Origin: Candidatus Uhrbacteria bacterium
Lineage (GTDB): Bacteria; Patescibacteriota; Patescibacteriia; JACQRZ01
Direction: 5' to 3'
NCBI GenBank assembly: GCA_016206235.1
Contig: JACQRZ010000014.1
Location: 1 to 29,001, forward strand
DNA length: 29,001 nt
Shown: positions 15,486-22,425 of the stretch, one piece after another
Layout of the letters: each line of letters begins with the position of its first letter
How positions within the stretch are numbered: the stretch's first letter is position 1
The notes under the pieces: model-generated
Seen by the model: the letters and a program-made list of their open reading frames with translations, nothing else
The model's database searches: none
Told to the model about the DNA's origin: nothing
Translations under genes and position numbers: made by a program

Positions 15486-16520
15486 TTACCACTCGAGAGT
15501 GCCACCGACAGAATACTCAGTCACTCGTGTTTCGAAGAAGTTCTTCTCTTTGTTGAGGTCAATTGCTTCCGACATCCAAGGAAATGGATTGGTGCTGCCA
15601 TACTGCACGGGGAGTCCAATGCGCACCAAGCGGCGATCGGCAATATACTCGATGTACTGCTTAAAACTTTCGGCGTTCATGCCAAAAATGCCTTTTGGAA
15701 ACACTTCTTGCGCAAACGTATACTCAAGTGTTGTTGCTTGACGTATAAGACCAATCATTTTTTCTTGAAATTCTTTTGTCCAAAGCTCGGGCTGTTCTTC
15801 TCGAATAGTATTAATCACATTAATACCGAAGTTCAGGTGCTGCGACTCATCGCGCATAATGTACTGTATCTGTTCGGCTGATCCAACCATTTTATTTTGC
15901 CGCTGGAATCCAAACATCACGGCAAAAGAGCTGTAGAAAAAGATTCCTTCCATGATGATGGAAAACACGACAATATTTTCCAAAAACTTTTGGTCAGCTT
16001 CAAGAGTGCCTGTCTTAAAGTTGCCGTCAAAAACTCCTTCGTTAAAACTCAGGACAAACGCATCTTTGTTATAGATTGCGTCGATCTCGCGGTACATGTT
16101 AAAAATCTCCCCCTCATCAAGGCCGAGGCTCTCAACGATATATTGATACGCGTGCGTGTGAATCGCCTCTTCATATGCCTGGCGCAATAAGTACATACGG
16201 CACTCAGGGCTCGTTACATGCTTGTAGGCTGCCATCACAATATTATTTGCAGCAATCGAGTCGGCTGTTGTAAAAAACCCCAACACAGTCTTAAATGCCC
16301 GGCGCTCGTCTTCGGTAAGCGTGTCTGCGGACTTCCACTGCTCAATATCGTTCTGCATGGTGATCTCGGTAGGCAGCCAGTGGTTGGAATTGCCAACATT
16401 ATATGCCGTCCATGCGAACATATGCTTCATGGGGTAGAGTTGGATCACGTCAGCATCAACACCATTAATAATGCGCCGATTGTTGATATTTACTTTTTCA
16501 GAGGTTTTTGTAATAGGCAT
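15486..16520 (-). CDS. nrdB: Class I ribonucleotide reductase beta (radical) subunit
   Basis: This 344-residue R2 protein makes and houses the radical used by NrdA. Metal-ligand motifs are all present: D in TTADSIAANN, E and H in EEAIHTHAY, E in IMEGIFFYSSF, and E and H in MRDESQHLN. The residue four after the first histidine is tyrosine (HTHAY), so a tyrosyl radical is expected rather than the tyrosine-free Chlamydia type. The C-terminus FFETRVTEYSVGGTLEW carries the tyrosine and tail that dock on NrdA. It lies 53 bases after nrdA on the same transcript. Confidence 0.95.
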   Translation of the reverse strand: MPITKTSEKVNINNRRIINGVDADVIQLYPMKHMFAWTAYNVGNSNHWLPTEITMQNDIEQWKSADTLTEDERRAFKTVLGFFTTADSIAANNIVMAAYKHVTSPECRMYLLRQAYEEAIHTHAYQYIVESLGLDEGEIFNMYREIDAIYNKDAFVLSFNEGVFDGNFKTGTLEADQKFLENIVVFSIIMEGIFFYSSFAVMFGFQRQNKMVGSAEQIQYIMRDESQHLNFGINVINTIREEQPELWTKEFQEKMIGLIRQATTLEYTFAQEVFPKGIFGMNAESFKQYIEYIADRRLVRIGLPVQYGSTNPFPWMSEAIDLNKEKNFFETRVTEYSVGGTLEW

Positions 16521-16527
16521 AAAAATA

Positions 16528-16573
16528 GATTCAAGATTTATGATTTACGAATATATTCTTAAATCGTAAATCA
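16528..16573 (-). repeat. Heptamer repeat and perfect hairpin between nrdA and nrdB
   Basis: In the nrdB sense, three 7-mers of form NNRAATC (16548-16528) end 7 bases before the nrdB ATG region. A perfect 10-bp inverted repeat, TGATTTACGA at 16541-16550 and TCGTAAATCA at 16564-16573, overlaps the first copy and abuts the nrdA stop. It has a 13-base A/T loop and no T-tract, so it is more likely an mRNA stability or translation element than a terminator. Confidence 0.65.
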
Positions 16574-19456
16574 TTATTGACATGATTCGCAGTCCGGATC
16601 TTCGATCTTGCAAAGCTTTAATTCTGTTACGGCTTGCGGTGTATCCGCATACATCTGGGGTGCTGCTGCTGCGCCAACTGATGCAACCGTCGATTTGCCA
16701 GTAAATGCAGACACCGAGATGCCAGTTGTCTGACGCTCTTGGACAGTGGCTGTTTTTACAACAGAGTCTTTTCGATTGTGCGTTGATCCGAATTCTGAGG
16801 TATTGACTGTAGATTTTTCAACTTGTGATGCTGCCAACGTACGCAAGTAGTAGGTTGTCTTAAGCCCCATTGACCATGCCAGGAAATACACGTCATTCAA
16901 CACCTTTCCTGAAGAACCTCTAAAGAAGATATTAAACGACTGACTTTGGTCGATCCACTTGCCGCGATGAGCGGCAACCTTTACCATCCACTCCGGTTCG
17001 ATCTCAAAGACTTCCTTATACTTCTCTTTGAGAATGCCGGGGATTTCAGGAATATCGCGAATGCTGCCGTCGTGATACTTAATCTTTCCGAGCATTTCAA
17101 AATCCCAAAGCTTCAATTTTTTCAGATCTTCAACAAGGTATGAGTTGATCACGACAAAATCGCCGCTCATGTTTGATTTAACGTAGATATTTTTATAGAT
17201 CGGCTCAATCGTGGGGATAGCTCCGGAAATATTTCCAATGGTTGCCGTTGGCGCCATAGCAAGACAGTTTGAGTTGCGCATCCCGTATTTTTTTATGTTC
17301 GCGCGCACTACGTTCCAATCAAGCCGTGAACTTCGGGCAACCTCAACCTTCTCACCTCGCTCTTTTTCCAAAAGATCAAGCGTATCAATTGGCAGCAGTC
17401 CCCGATCCCACTTTGATCCGCTAAACGTTGGGTATGGTCCGCGCTCACGCGCAAGCTCTGTTGAAGCTATAATGGCGTAATAGGAAATAATCTCCATACT
17501 CTCATCGGCAAAACGCACCGTCTCGTCTGAATCAAAGCGGTAATTCATCATATAGAGTGCGTCCTGGAATCCCATGATTCCCAAACCGACTGGACGATGC
17601 CGCAAATTTGACGTTTGCGTTTCTTTTGTTGGATAAAAGTTGAGGTCAATCACATTATCGAGCATGCGCATGCCAGTGATGATCGTGCTCTTGAGAAGCT
17701 CAACGTCAAGCTGGCCACTCTTCATGTGCCGCCCGAGATTAATTGATCCAAGATTACATACTGCTGTCTCGTCCTCAGAGTTGTTGAGGGTAATTTCAGT
17801 GCATAGATTTGAATTATGCACCACGCCGACATGATCTTGTGGCGAGCGTACATTGCAAGGATCTTTGAATGTAATCCATGGATGACCTGTCTCAAAAAGC
17901 ATGGCCAGCATTTTTTTCCACAGATCACGTGCCCGCAGCACTTTCACCATCTTGATTTTGCCTGTCGAAGCGAGCTTTTCGCAGTGCACGTATCGCTCTT
18001 CGAATTTTTTGCCGTAGATATCATGGAGATCCGGCACTTCGTGCGGTGAAAATAGCGTCCAATCCGCATCGTCGCGCACGCGCTTCATAAACAAGTCAGG
18101 AATCCAATTTGCCGTGTTCATGTCGTGTGTACGACGACGTTCGTCACCCGTATTTTTGCGGAGCTCCAAAAAATCTTCGATGTCATAGTGCCATGTTTCC
18201 AAATACACACATGCCGCACCCCGACGGCGACCGCTTCGATTGATTGCATGCGTTGTGTCGTTGGCAACCTTGAGAAACGGAACCACGCCTTGGCTTTCCA
18301 CACCCACGCCCTTGATAAGCGAACCGGTGCCGCGGACATTGGTCCAGTCAGTTCCAATGCCACCAGACCATTTTGACATCTGAGCATTGTCACCAATCAC
18401 TTTAAAGATATGGTCGAGCGAATCAGAAACCGTGTTGAGATAACATGAAGCAAGTTGTGGCACCTCTGCTCCTGCATGAAACAGGGTTGGAGTTGATGGG
18501 ACATATCGCAGAGTCGAAACGACTTCATAAAACTCTTTCACGTACTCTGTCTTTTTTGCTTCGCGAAGGGCGAGTCCCATAGCAATTCTCAACCAAAATG
18601 CCTGCGGCGTTTCAAGGACGCGTCCATTATCATAAGGATCATGCAAAAAATATCGATCGTACAACACTTGGCCGCCCAAAAATTTAAATAAGTCATCGCG
18701 CTCTGGTTTAAGTATCTTGCTCAACGCATCAAGATCGTACGTCAGCATGCGCGGTTCAAGCCTGCCAATCTCAACGCCCTTTCGAATATTGCGGACAAAG
18801 GCCTCACGATACTGCTGGTCAAGTTTTGTTGCATCAAAAACATCTTCTCCGATCGCCTCGCGATACAAACCATGGAACAACAAACGCACAGCAACCGTTG
18901 AATACCCTGGATCCTGCTCAATCATCGACCGAGTAGTCATGACAAGGGCGTGAAAAATATCTTTGGTTGTAATGCCATCATACAACTCGTTTCTGCACTG
19001 CAACGCAATAGTTTCCACATCGACAATATCTTCAAATCCCTTGGTAAATCGGGAAAGGCACTTTTTGATCTGCTCCAATGAAAACTTTTCACGGCTTCCC
19101 GAACGTTTTACCACAAAGAGCGCGTTTTTTTCAATTTTTTCTATGAATTCCTGCTGCTTTTTTTCACGCTGTTTGGTGTGTTCATAGCGATAAATAATGT
19201 ACGCGCGTGCGACTTCAAAATAGCCGTTTTGAGCGATGATTTTTTCAACCCTGTCCTGGACATCTTCAACGCTTGGGATACGGTCAACAAAGGTCTGCTC
19301 AAGATTTGCATGGACATCGTTGGCAACTTCTGCAAAAAACCCCTCGTGAATTCGTACGTTTTGCGCTTCAAATGCTTTTTGTATGGCAATTTCTATTCTA
19401 TTACGGTCAAAATCGACAACAGAACCGTTTCGTTTTTTAATTTTTGATAACGGCAT
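16574..19456 (-). CDS. nrdA: Class I ribonucleotide reductase alpha (catalytic) subunit with tandem ATP-cones
   Basis: This 960-residue R1 reduces ribonucleoside diphosphates. The N-terminus has an ATP-cone (about 3-95) for allosteric dATP/ATP control and a second cone-like domain (about 112-203). Active-site residues are visible: C338 (ASCYL), N550/C552/E554 in NLCTE, C567 (CNLGSINL), the radical-relay pair Y869-Y870 (TTYYLRT) and the C-terminal shuttle C956-x2-C959 in CESCQ. A flexible Thr/Ser/Ala linker (about 895-945) precedes the tail. GAGGT 6 bases before the ATG is a modest ribosome site. The 246-base gap to trxB holds a promoter and leader (19501-19597) and otherwise nothing I can identify. 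No NrdR box is seen. Confidence 0.96.
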   Translation of the reverse strand: MPLSKIKKRNGSVVDFDRNRIEIAIQKAFEAQNVRIHEGFFAEVANDVHANLEQTFVDRIPSVEDVQDRVEKIIAQNGYFEVARAYIIYRYEHTKQREKKQQEFIEKIEKNALFVVKRSGSREKFSLEQIKKCLSRFTKGFEDIVDVETIALQCRNELYDGITTKDIFHALVMTTRSMIEQDPGYSTVAVRLLFHGLYREAIGEDVFDATKLDQQYREAFVRNIRKGVEIGRLEPRMLTYDLDALSKILKPERDDLFKFLGGQVLYDRYFLHDPYDNGRVLETPQAFWLRIAMGLALREAKKTEYVKEFYEVVSTLRYVPSTPTLFHAGAEVPQLASCYLNTVSDSLDHIFKVIGDNAQMSKWSGGIGTDWTNVRGTGSLIKGVGVESQGVVPFLKVANDTTHAINRSGRRRGAACVYLETWHYDIEDFLELRKNTGDERRRTHDMNTANWIPDLFMKRVRDDADWTLFSPHEVPDLHDIYGKKFEERYVHCEKLASTGKIKMVKVLRARDLWKKMLAMLFETGHPWITFKDPCNVRSPQDHVGVVHNSNLCTEITLNNSEDETAVCNLGSINLGRHMKSGQLDVELLKSTIITGMRMLDNVIDLNFYPTKETQTSNLRHRPVGLGIMGFQDALYMMNYRFDSDETVRFADESMEIISYYAIIASTELARERGPYPTFSGSKWDRGLLPIDTLDLLEKERGEKVEVARSSRLDWNVVRANIKKYGMRNSNCLAMAPTATIGNISGAIPTIEPIYKNIYVKSNMSGDFVVINSYLVEDLKKLKLWDFEMLGKIKYHDGSIRDIPEIPGILKEKYKEVFEIEPEWMVKVAAHRGKWIDQSQSFNIFFRGSSGKVLNDVYFLAWSMGLKTTYYLRTLAASQVEKSTVNTSEFGSTHNRKDSVVKTATVQERQTTGISVSAFTGKSTVASVGAAAAPQMYADTPQAVTELKLCKIEDPDCESCQ

Positions 19457-19535
19457 AACGTACCTCTGGGGTTAGGTAATTAAGCTGTAGAGGAAAACAA
19501 AACGGACACCTCTCTTTGGTTTCCGTTTCTACCAT
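19437..19535 (-). other. Candidate small ORF (32 aa) with CPFC motif overlapping the nrdA start
   Basis: An ATG at 19535 opens a 32-codon frame encoding MVETETKERCPFCFPL and a further 16 residues, ending at TAA (19437-19439), out of frame with nrdA and overlapping its start by 20 bases. It lies inside the predicted nrdA transcript. It could be a leader peptide or a small CxxC protein coupled to nrdA, or chance. No clear SD precedes it. Confidence 0.3.
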
Positions 19536-19553
19536 TTTAGTCCGTTCACCAAA
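19501..19553 (-). promoter_or_regulatory. Potential structured leader (pseudoknot order) of nrdA mRNA
   Basis: In the transcript, TTTGGT (19553-19548) complements ACCAAA (19520-19515), and AACGGAC (19546-19540) complements GTCCGTT (19507-19501). The order is a-b-a'-b', so the helices either form a pseudoknot or exclude each other. It lies 45-97 bases before the nrdA ATG. It matches no riboswitch class I know. Confidence 0.35.
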
Positions 19554-19568
19554 CGTCCTAGCTGATGA

Positions 19569-19597
19569 ATCTTACCAGGATTTTTTTGGTGTGTAAA
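19569..19597 (-). promoter_or_regulatory. nrdA promoter candidate
   Basis: TTTACA (19597-19592), a 17-base spacer and TAAGAT (19574-19569) with an extended TGG before the -10. The start would be near 19562, leaving a leader of about 105 bases. Confidence 0.5.
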
Positions 19598-19702
19598 ACC
19601 AAGTCGTCAAGACTGCCTATTATCAAAAAAATCCTCTCAAATACAAAGGAATATCTCACATTCATTTGACCTTTTGCTGTGTGTATATGATCTACTCACA
19701 GA

Positions 19703-20638
19703 TCATTTATGCACAGGTGTTTTTCTGCAATAGTTATACGCGCTTGTGGCAGCAACTGCACCCATTGCCGCAACGGTAATATCTTGCCGAAAACTGCCAA
19801 ATAAATTTGATACATCACCTGCCACAAATACGCCTTCCACGTTAGTGCGCATCGTGGGATCGGTGTTGATAGTGCCGTATGAATCAAGCTCTACTCCGAG
19901 ACTTTTTGCGAGTTCCACCTGTGGCTCTTGGCCAATTTCAATAAAAAGGCCGTCAATTACCAGTTCCGTGTTCCCGTTGAGCGACTTTGAAAGCCGTATC
20001 TTTTCAAGATGATCTACGCCCAAAAGTTCAACAACTTCCGTTTCATATGCAATTTCGACTTTTTCTTTGAATTTCATGAGGTGGTCAACATTGATCGGCT
20101 CGGCGCGCAAGGCAGTGCCTCGCACAAAAACATACAGTTTTGCCGCATACTCCGCAGCCAATGCCGCGCCTTTGATAGCACCATCTCCACCGCCAACAAT
20201 GGCAATCGTCTTTCCGCCATACAGCGGCGCGTCACACGTGGTGCAATAATGCACGCCTTTTGAAGTCCACTCTTTTTCATGCTCCAGCCCCAGGTGCTTA
20301 TGCGCACTTCCTGTTGCCAAAATGACTGTCTTTGATTGATATGTTTCGCCTTTTAGGGTTGTTATCGTAAAAAACGATCCTTCTCTTACAATAGTTTTGA
20401 TCCGTCCATCATACACTTCGGCGCCTGATATGATAGCCTGTTCTTTCATTTTTGACATAAGTTCAAATCCGTCTATCTCAACATAGCCAGGGTAGTTTTG
20501 GATCATGCCTGCCGTACTGGTGAGACCGCCAAAATCTTCGCCAAAAACAGCTGTCTTCATACGGTAGCGGCCAGCATAAATACCAGCAGAAAGCCCCGCT
20601 GCGCCGGAACCAACAACAATAAGATCGTATTCCTTCAT
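19703..20638 (-). CDS. trxB: Thioredoxin reductase
   Basis: This 311-residue flavoprotein passes electrons from NAD(P)H to a redoxin. It has the FAD motif GSGAAG (10-15), the redox pair C132-T-T-C135 in HYCTTCDAPLY, a second nucleotide motif GGGDGA (149-154) and the C-terminal FAD site TNVEGVFVAGDV. The usual HRRxxxR NADPH loop reads VRGTALR, with one arginine and the histidine missing, so cofactor preference is uncertain. It starts 7 bases after the cysteine-rich peptide gene and is probably cotranscribed with it and the redoxin gene. Its context with nrdAB suggests it feeds ribonucleotide reductase. Confidence 0.94.
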   Translation of the reverse strand: MKEYDLIVVGSGAAGLSAGIYAGRYRMKTAVFGEDFGGLTSTAGMIQNYPGYVEIDGFELMSKMKEQAIISGAEVYDGRIKTIVREGSFFTITTLKGETYQSKTVILATGSAHKHLGLEHEKEWTSKGVHYCTTCDAPLYGGKTIAIVGGGDGAIKGAALAAEYAAKLYVFVRGTALRAEPINVDHLMKFKEKVEIAYETEVVELLGVDHLEKIRLSKSLNGNTELVIDGLFIEIGQEPQVELAKSLGVELDSYGTINTDPTMRTNVEGVFVAGDVSNLFGSFRQDITVAAMGAVAATSAYNYCRKTPVHK

Positions 20639-20645
20639 ACTAGTA

Positions 20646-20807
20646 TTATGCTTCCTTGCTTTGGACCGTATTTTCTACCGCGGTTTCATCAATGCCGCAC
20701 ATTCCGTCGTCACAGTTGCCGCACGAACCGCTACCGCAGCAGCTTGCTTCTTCAGCGCTGCCAACTGCGCACTGTCCTTCATGTGTTGTTTGTGTTGTGT
20801 CTTCCAT
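20646..20807 (-). CDS. 53-residue cysteine-rich protein between redoxin and thioredoxin reductase genes
   Basis: A complete short gene: ATG at 20807, TAA at 20646-20648. The protein is acidic with six cysteines (C13, C23, C24, C29, C32, C37), mostly in the core ASCCGSGSCGNCDDGMCG (residues 22-38 approximately), flanked by Thr/Glu-rich tails. I do not recognise the family. The CxxC and Cys-Cys content suggests metal binding or a redox role, fitting its place 7 bases before trxB and 38 bases after the redoxin gene. The ATG follows a period-7 repeat and has no SD. Reading-frame integrity and position between two redox genes support it as real. Confidence 0.7.
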   Translation of the reverse strand: MEDTTQTTHEGQCAVGSAEEASCCGSGSCGNCDDGMCGIDETAVENTVQSKEA

Positions 20808-20811
20808 ATAA

Positions 20812-20846
20812 TTAGGGTTTAGCGTTTAGGGTATAGGGGTTAGGGT
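20812..20846 (-). repeat. Five heptamers before the cysteine-rich peptide gene
   Basis: In the sense strand five consecutive 7-mers fit ACCCTAA (three exact, plus CCCCTAT and ACGCTAA). They start at the redoxin stop codon and end 4 bases before the ATG, filling the whole gap. They resemble telomeric repeats in sequence only. Confidence 0.8.
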
Positions 20847-21076
20847 TATAATCCTAGCAGTGATATTAATTTTTCTTTGTCGAAACCGACGACTTTTTGG
20901 TCATCAACCATAATCACGGGCACTCCTCGCTCCCCTGTTTTCATAAATTCTTCTCGTGCTGCCATGTCAACTGTTACGTCCTTTTCCTCAAATTGAACGT
21001 TATGTTCGTGAAAAAAAGCTTTTGCAAGCTTGCAATAGCCGCAGGTTGGCGTTGTATACATAATGACTTTTGCCAT
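20846..21076 (-). CDS. NrdH-like glutaredoxin family redoxin
   Basis: This 76-residue redoxin has the active site C12-G-Y-C15 in TTPTCGYCKLAK, a GVPVIMV cis-proline segment and GFDKEKLISLL at the end. Size and the C-terminal GFD pattern resemble NrdH, a glutaredoxin-like protein reduced by TrxB that donates electrons to class I ribonucleotide reductase. The neighbouring trxB and nrdAB support this. I chose the ATG at 21076 because the longer frame to 21187 adds 37 residues with no domain similarity that overlap the repeat. A period-7 repeat precedes the ATG. Confidence 0.88.
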   Translation of the reverse strand: MAKVIMYTTPTCGYCKLAKAFFHEHNVQFEEKDVTVDMAAREEFMKTGERGVPVIMVDDQKVVGFDKEKLISLLGL

Positions 21077-21080
21077 ACTA

Positions 21081-21122
21081 CAGTGATTAGTGATTAGATT
21101 TTTGTGGTTAGTGATTTGGATT
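21081..21122 (-). repeat. Six heptamers before the redoxin gene
   Basis: Six consecutive 7-mers fit ATCACTA in the sense strand (two exact copies plus ATCACTG and diverged units ACCACAA, AAATCTA and AATCCAA). They end 4 bases before the ATG. The sense strand has a single G in the 42 bases. Confidence 0.78.
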
Positions 21123-21186
21123 GATTTTTGAAAGTATATCAAATGCAGATAAAAAAGAAAGGGTTTGGCAAAAGCCTCCCCCTGCA

Positions 21187-22317
21187 CTACGAGCGAACAT
21201 TTAATGATGCTTCGTCAAAGACAATGTCTTTCGACTCAATAACAACCATTCGCTCTTCACTCGCGTGAATAGAACCTGCAACAATCCATCCGACTCTCTT
21301 TGGGAATGGGTACTTATCAAGAATGTGCACAGCTTTTTTTGTATTAGCATCATCAAGATACAGCGCGAATCCCGCACCCATATTGAACGTACCATACATC
21401 TCCTCGTCGCTGATCGACCCCTTCTCCTGCAGAAACTCGAAAATGGGCATCGGTGTGGGAAGGTGCTTGATCACATAGGTAAAAGGCCTTGGCGACCGCA
21501 TCAACTTCCTCCAGCCATGACCCGTAATATTAACCGCATAGTGAATATCTACACCTGCATCCAATAAATCTTCGATCACATGCACATAGATTTGCGTTGA
21601 GTCAAGAAGCGCCTCGCCATAGGTCTTTCCCGAAGAAAGCTTTGTGAGATACCCTTCGGGCAACTTCTCGGCAATTTTCCGTGCAAGCGTAAGACCATTG
21701 GCATGAACCCCGGAGCTATTGAGCAAGATAATTCGATCACCATTTTGGATATTGCCCCATATACGACGCTTTTTCGGCTCAATAATACCTGTAGCTGAGC
21801 CATTAAGGACAAATCTTCCTGGAATGACAACGTCTTTAAGTGTCGGTGTTTCACCGCCGCCCCATGTACAGCCCGCGTAATTGCATGCGCGCTGCCAGCC
21901 ATGAATGAGGTCACGAGCTCGATTTACATTATTAAACCAATCCGAGCTGCCCACTGCCAAATGCATGGCAACAGTTAGTGGCATAGCGCCAAGCGTAATC
22001 ATGTCATTGACGATCATAGCAACCGTATCTTCAGCAATCTGTCCATAGTATGACCTGCCGTTAAGGCGATACATCTCGTCGGCAATGATATTTTTCGTGC
22101 CCAAACCCTCTTCAACATGGGCGAGGTAAAGCCTGTCCATTTCAACGAGCTGCACGCTCTCTCCGCGAGTCTCTTCTTCGAATGCGTAGCCAGAACTCCT
22201 TATATTGAGGCTTGTTTCTTGAGCGGCTGCTTGAGCCATGCGCTTAAAAGGATCCATCATTTCGTAATCGATGCCAACACTAGCATATGTCATGCCGCCA
22301 TCCAATGGTTGAGTCAT
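21187..22317 (-). CDS. purM: Phosphoribosylformylglycinamidine cyclo-ligase (AIR synthetase)
   Basis: This 376-residue PurM closes the imidazole ring of FGAM to give AIR in purine synthesis. Recognisable parts are MTYASVGIDYE at the N-terminus, AEDTVAMIVNDMITLGAMPL (Mg-ATP site), GGGETPTL, and LNSSGVHANGLTLAR. It is about 30 residues longer than the E. coli enzyme. The start is set by AAGGAG (22330-22325) 7 bases before ATG 22317. A promoter (TTCACT, 17 bases, TAAGAT at 22379-22351) lies upstream. It is separated from purB by a strong terminator, so the two purine genes are transcribed independently. Confidence 0.9.
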   Translation of the reverse strand: MTQPLDGGMTYASVGIDYEMMDPFKRMAQAAAQETSLNIRSSGYAFEEETRGESVQLVEMDRLYLAHVEEGLGTKNIIADEMYRLNGRSYYGQIAEDTVAMIVNDMITLGAMPLTVAMHLAVGSSDWFNNVNRARDLIHGWQRACNYAGCTWGGGETPTLKDVVIPGRFVLNGSATGIIEPKKRRIWGNIQNGDRIILLNSSGVHANGLTLARKIAEKLPEGYLTKLSSGKTYGEALLDSTQIYVHVIEDLLDAGVDIHYAVNITGHGWRKLMRSPRPFTYVIKHLPTPMPIFEFLQEKGSISDEEMYGTFNMGAGFALYLDDANTKKAVHILDKYPFPKRVGWIVAGSIHASEERMVVIESKDIVFDEASLNVRS

Positions 22318-22324
22318 GTGTTCG

Positions 22325-22330
22325 CTCCTT
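22325..22330 (-). promoter_or_regulatory. Canonical ribosome binding site of purM
   Basis: AAGGAG sits 7 bases before the ATG at 22317 and decides this start over the TTG at 22335. Such an SD is rare in this window, shared only with purB and the histidine phosphatase. Confidence 0.8.
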
Positions 22331-22350
22331 ATCAAAAGAACAGTGCGCTT

Positions 22351-22379
22351 ATCTTAATATGAACTACGGAAAAAGTGAA
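22351..22379 (-). promoter_or_regulatory. purM promoter candidate
   Basis: TTCACT (22379-22374), a 17-base spacer and TAAGAT (22356-22351). It begins just after the purB terminator, and the leader is about 25-30 bases. Confidence 0.5.
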
Positions 22380-22383
22380 GTAT

Positions 22384-22410
22384 AAAAAAACTGCCCACCG
22401 AAGTGAACAG
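22384..22410 (-). terminator. Rho-independent terminator after purB
   Basis: On the minus strand an 8-bp stem (two G-U pairs) closes a UUCG tetraloop (22391-22410) and is followed by seven T. It lies 15 bases after the purB stop. Confidence 0.88.
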
Positions 22411-22425
22411 CATACAGAACTAAAT

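Noticed and set aside
15486..16520. Tyrosine-free (Chlamydia-type, class Ic) NrdB
   Set aside because: The residue at the radical position (HTHAY) is tyrosine, so a standard tyrosyl radical protein is expected.
19457..19702. NrdR boxes upstream of nrdA
   Set aside because: No pair of sites resembling the ACAC-TATAT-GTGT type pattern could be found at suitable spacing.
20812..20846. Telomere-like TTAGGGT units
   Set aside because: Only five degenerate 7-base copies within a coding operon, part of a period-7 pattern with different units at other loci. Not a chromosome end.
21077..21187. 37-residue N-terminal extension of the redoxin
   Set aside because: The extension is encoded in the heptamer repeat and A/T-rich leader, and the redoxin domain begins at the internal ATG.
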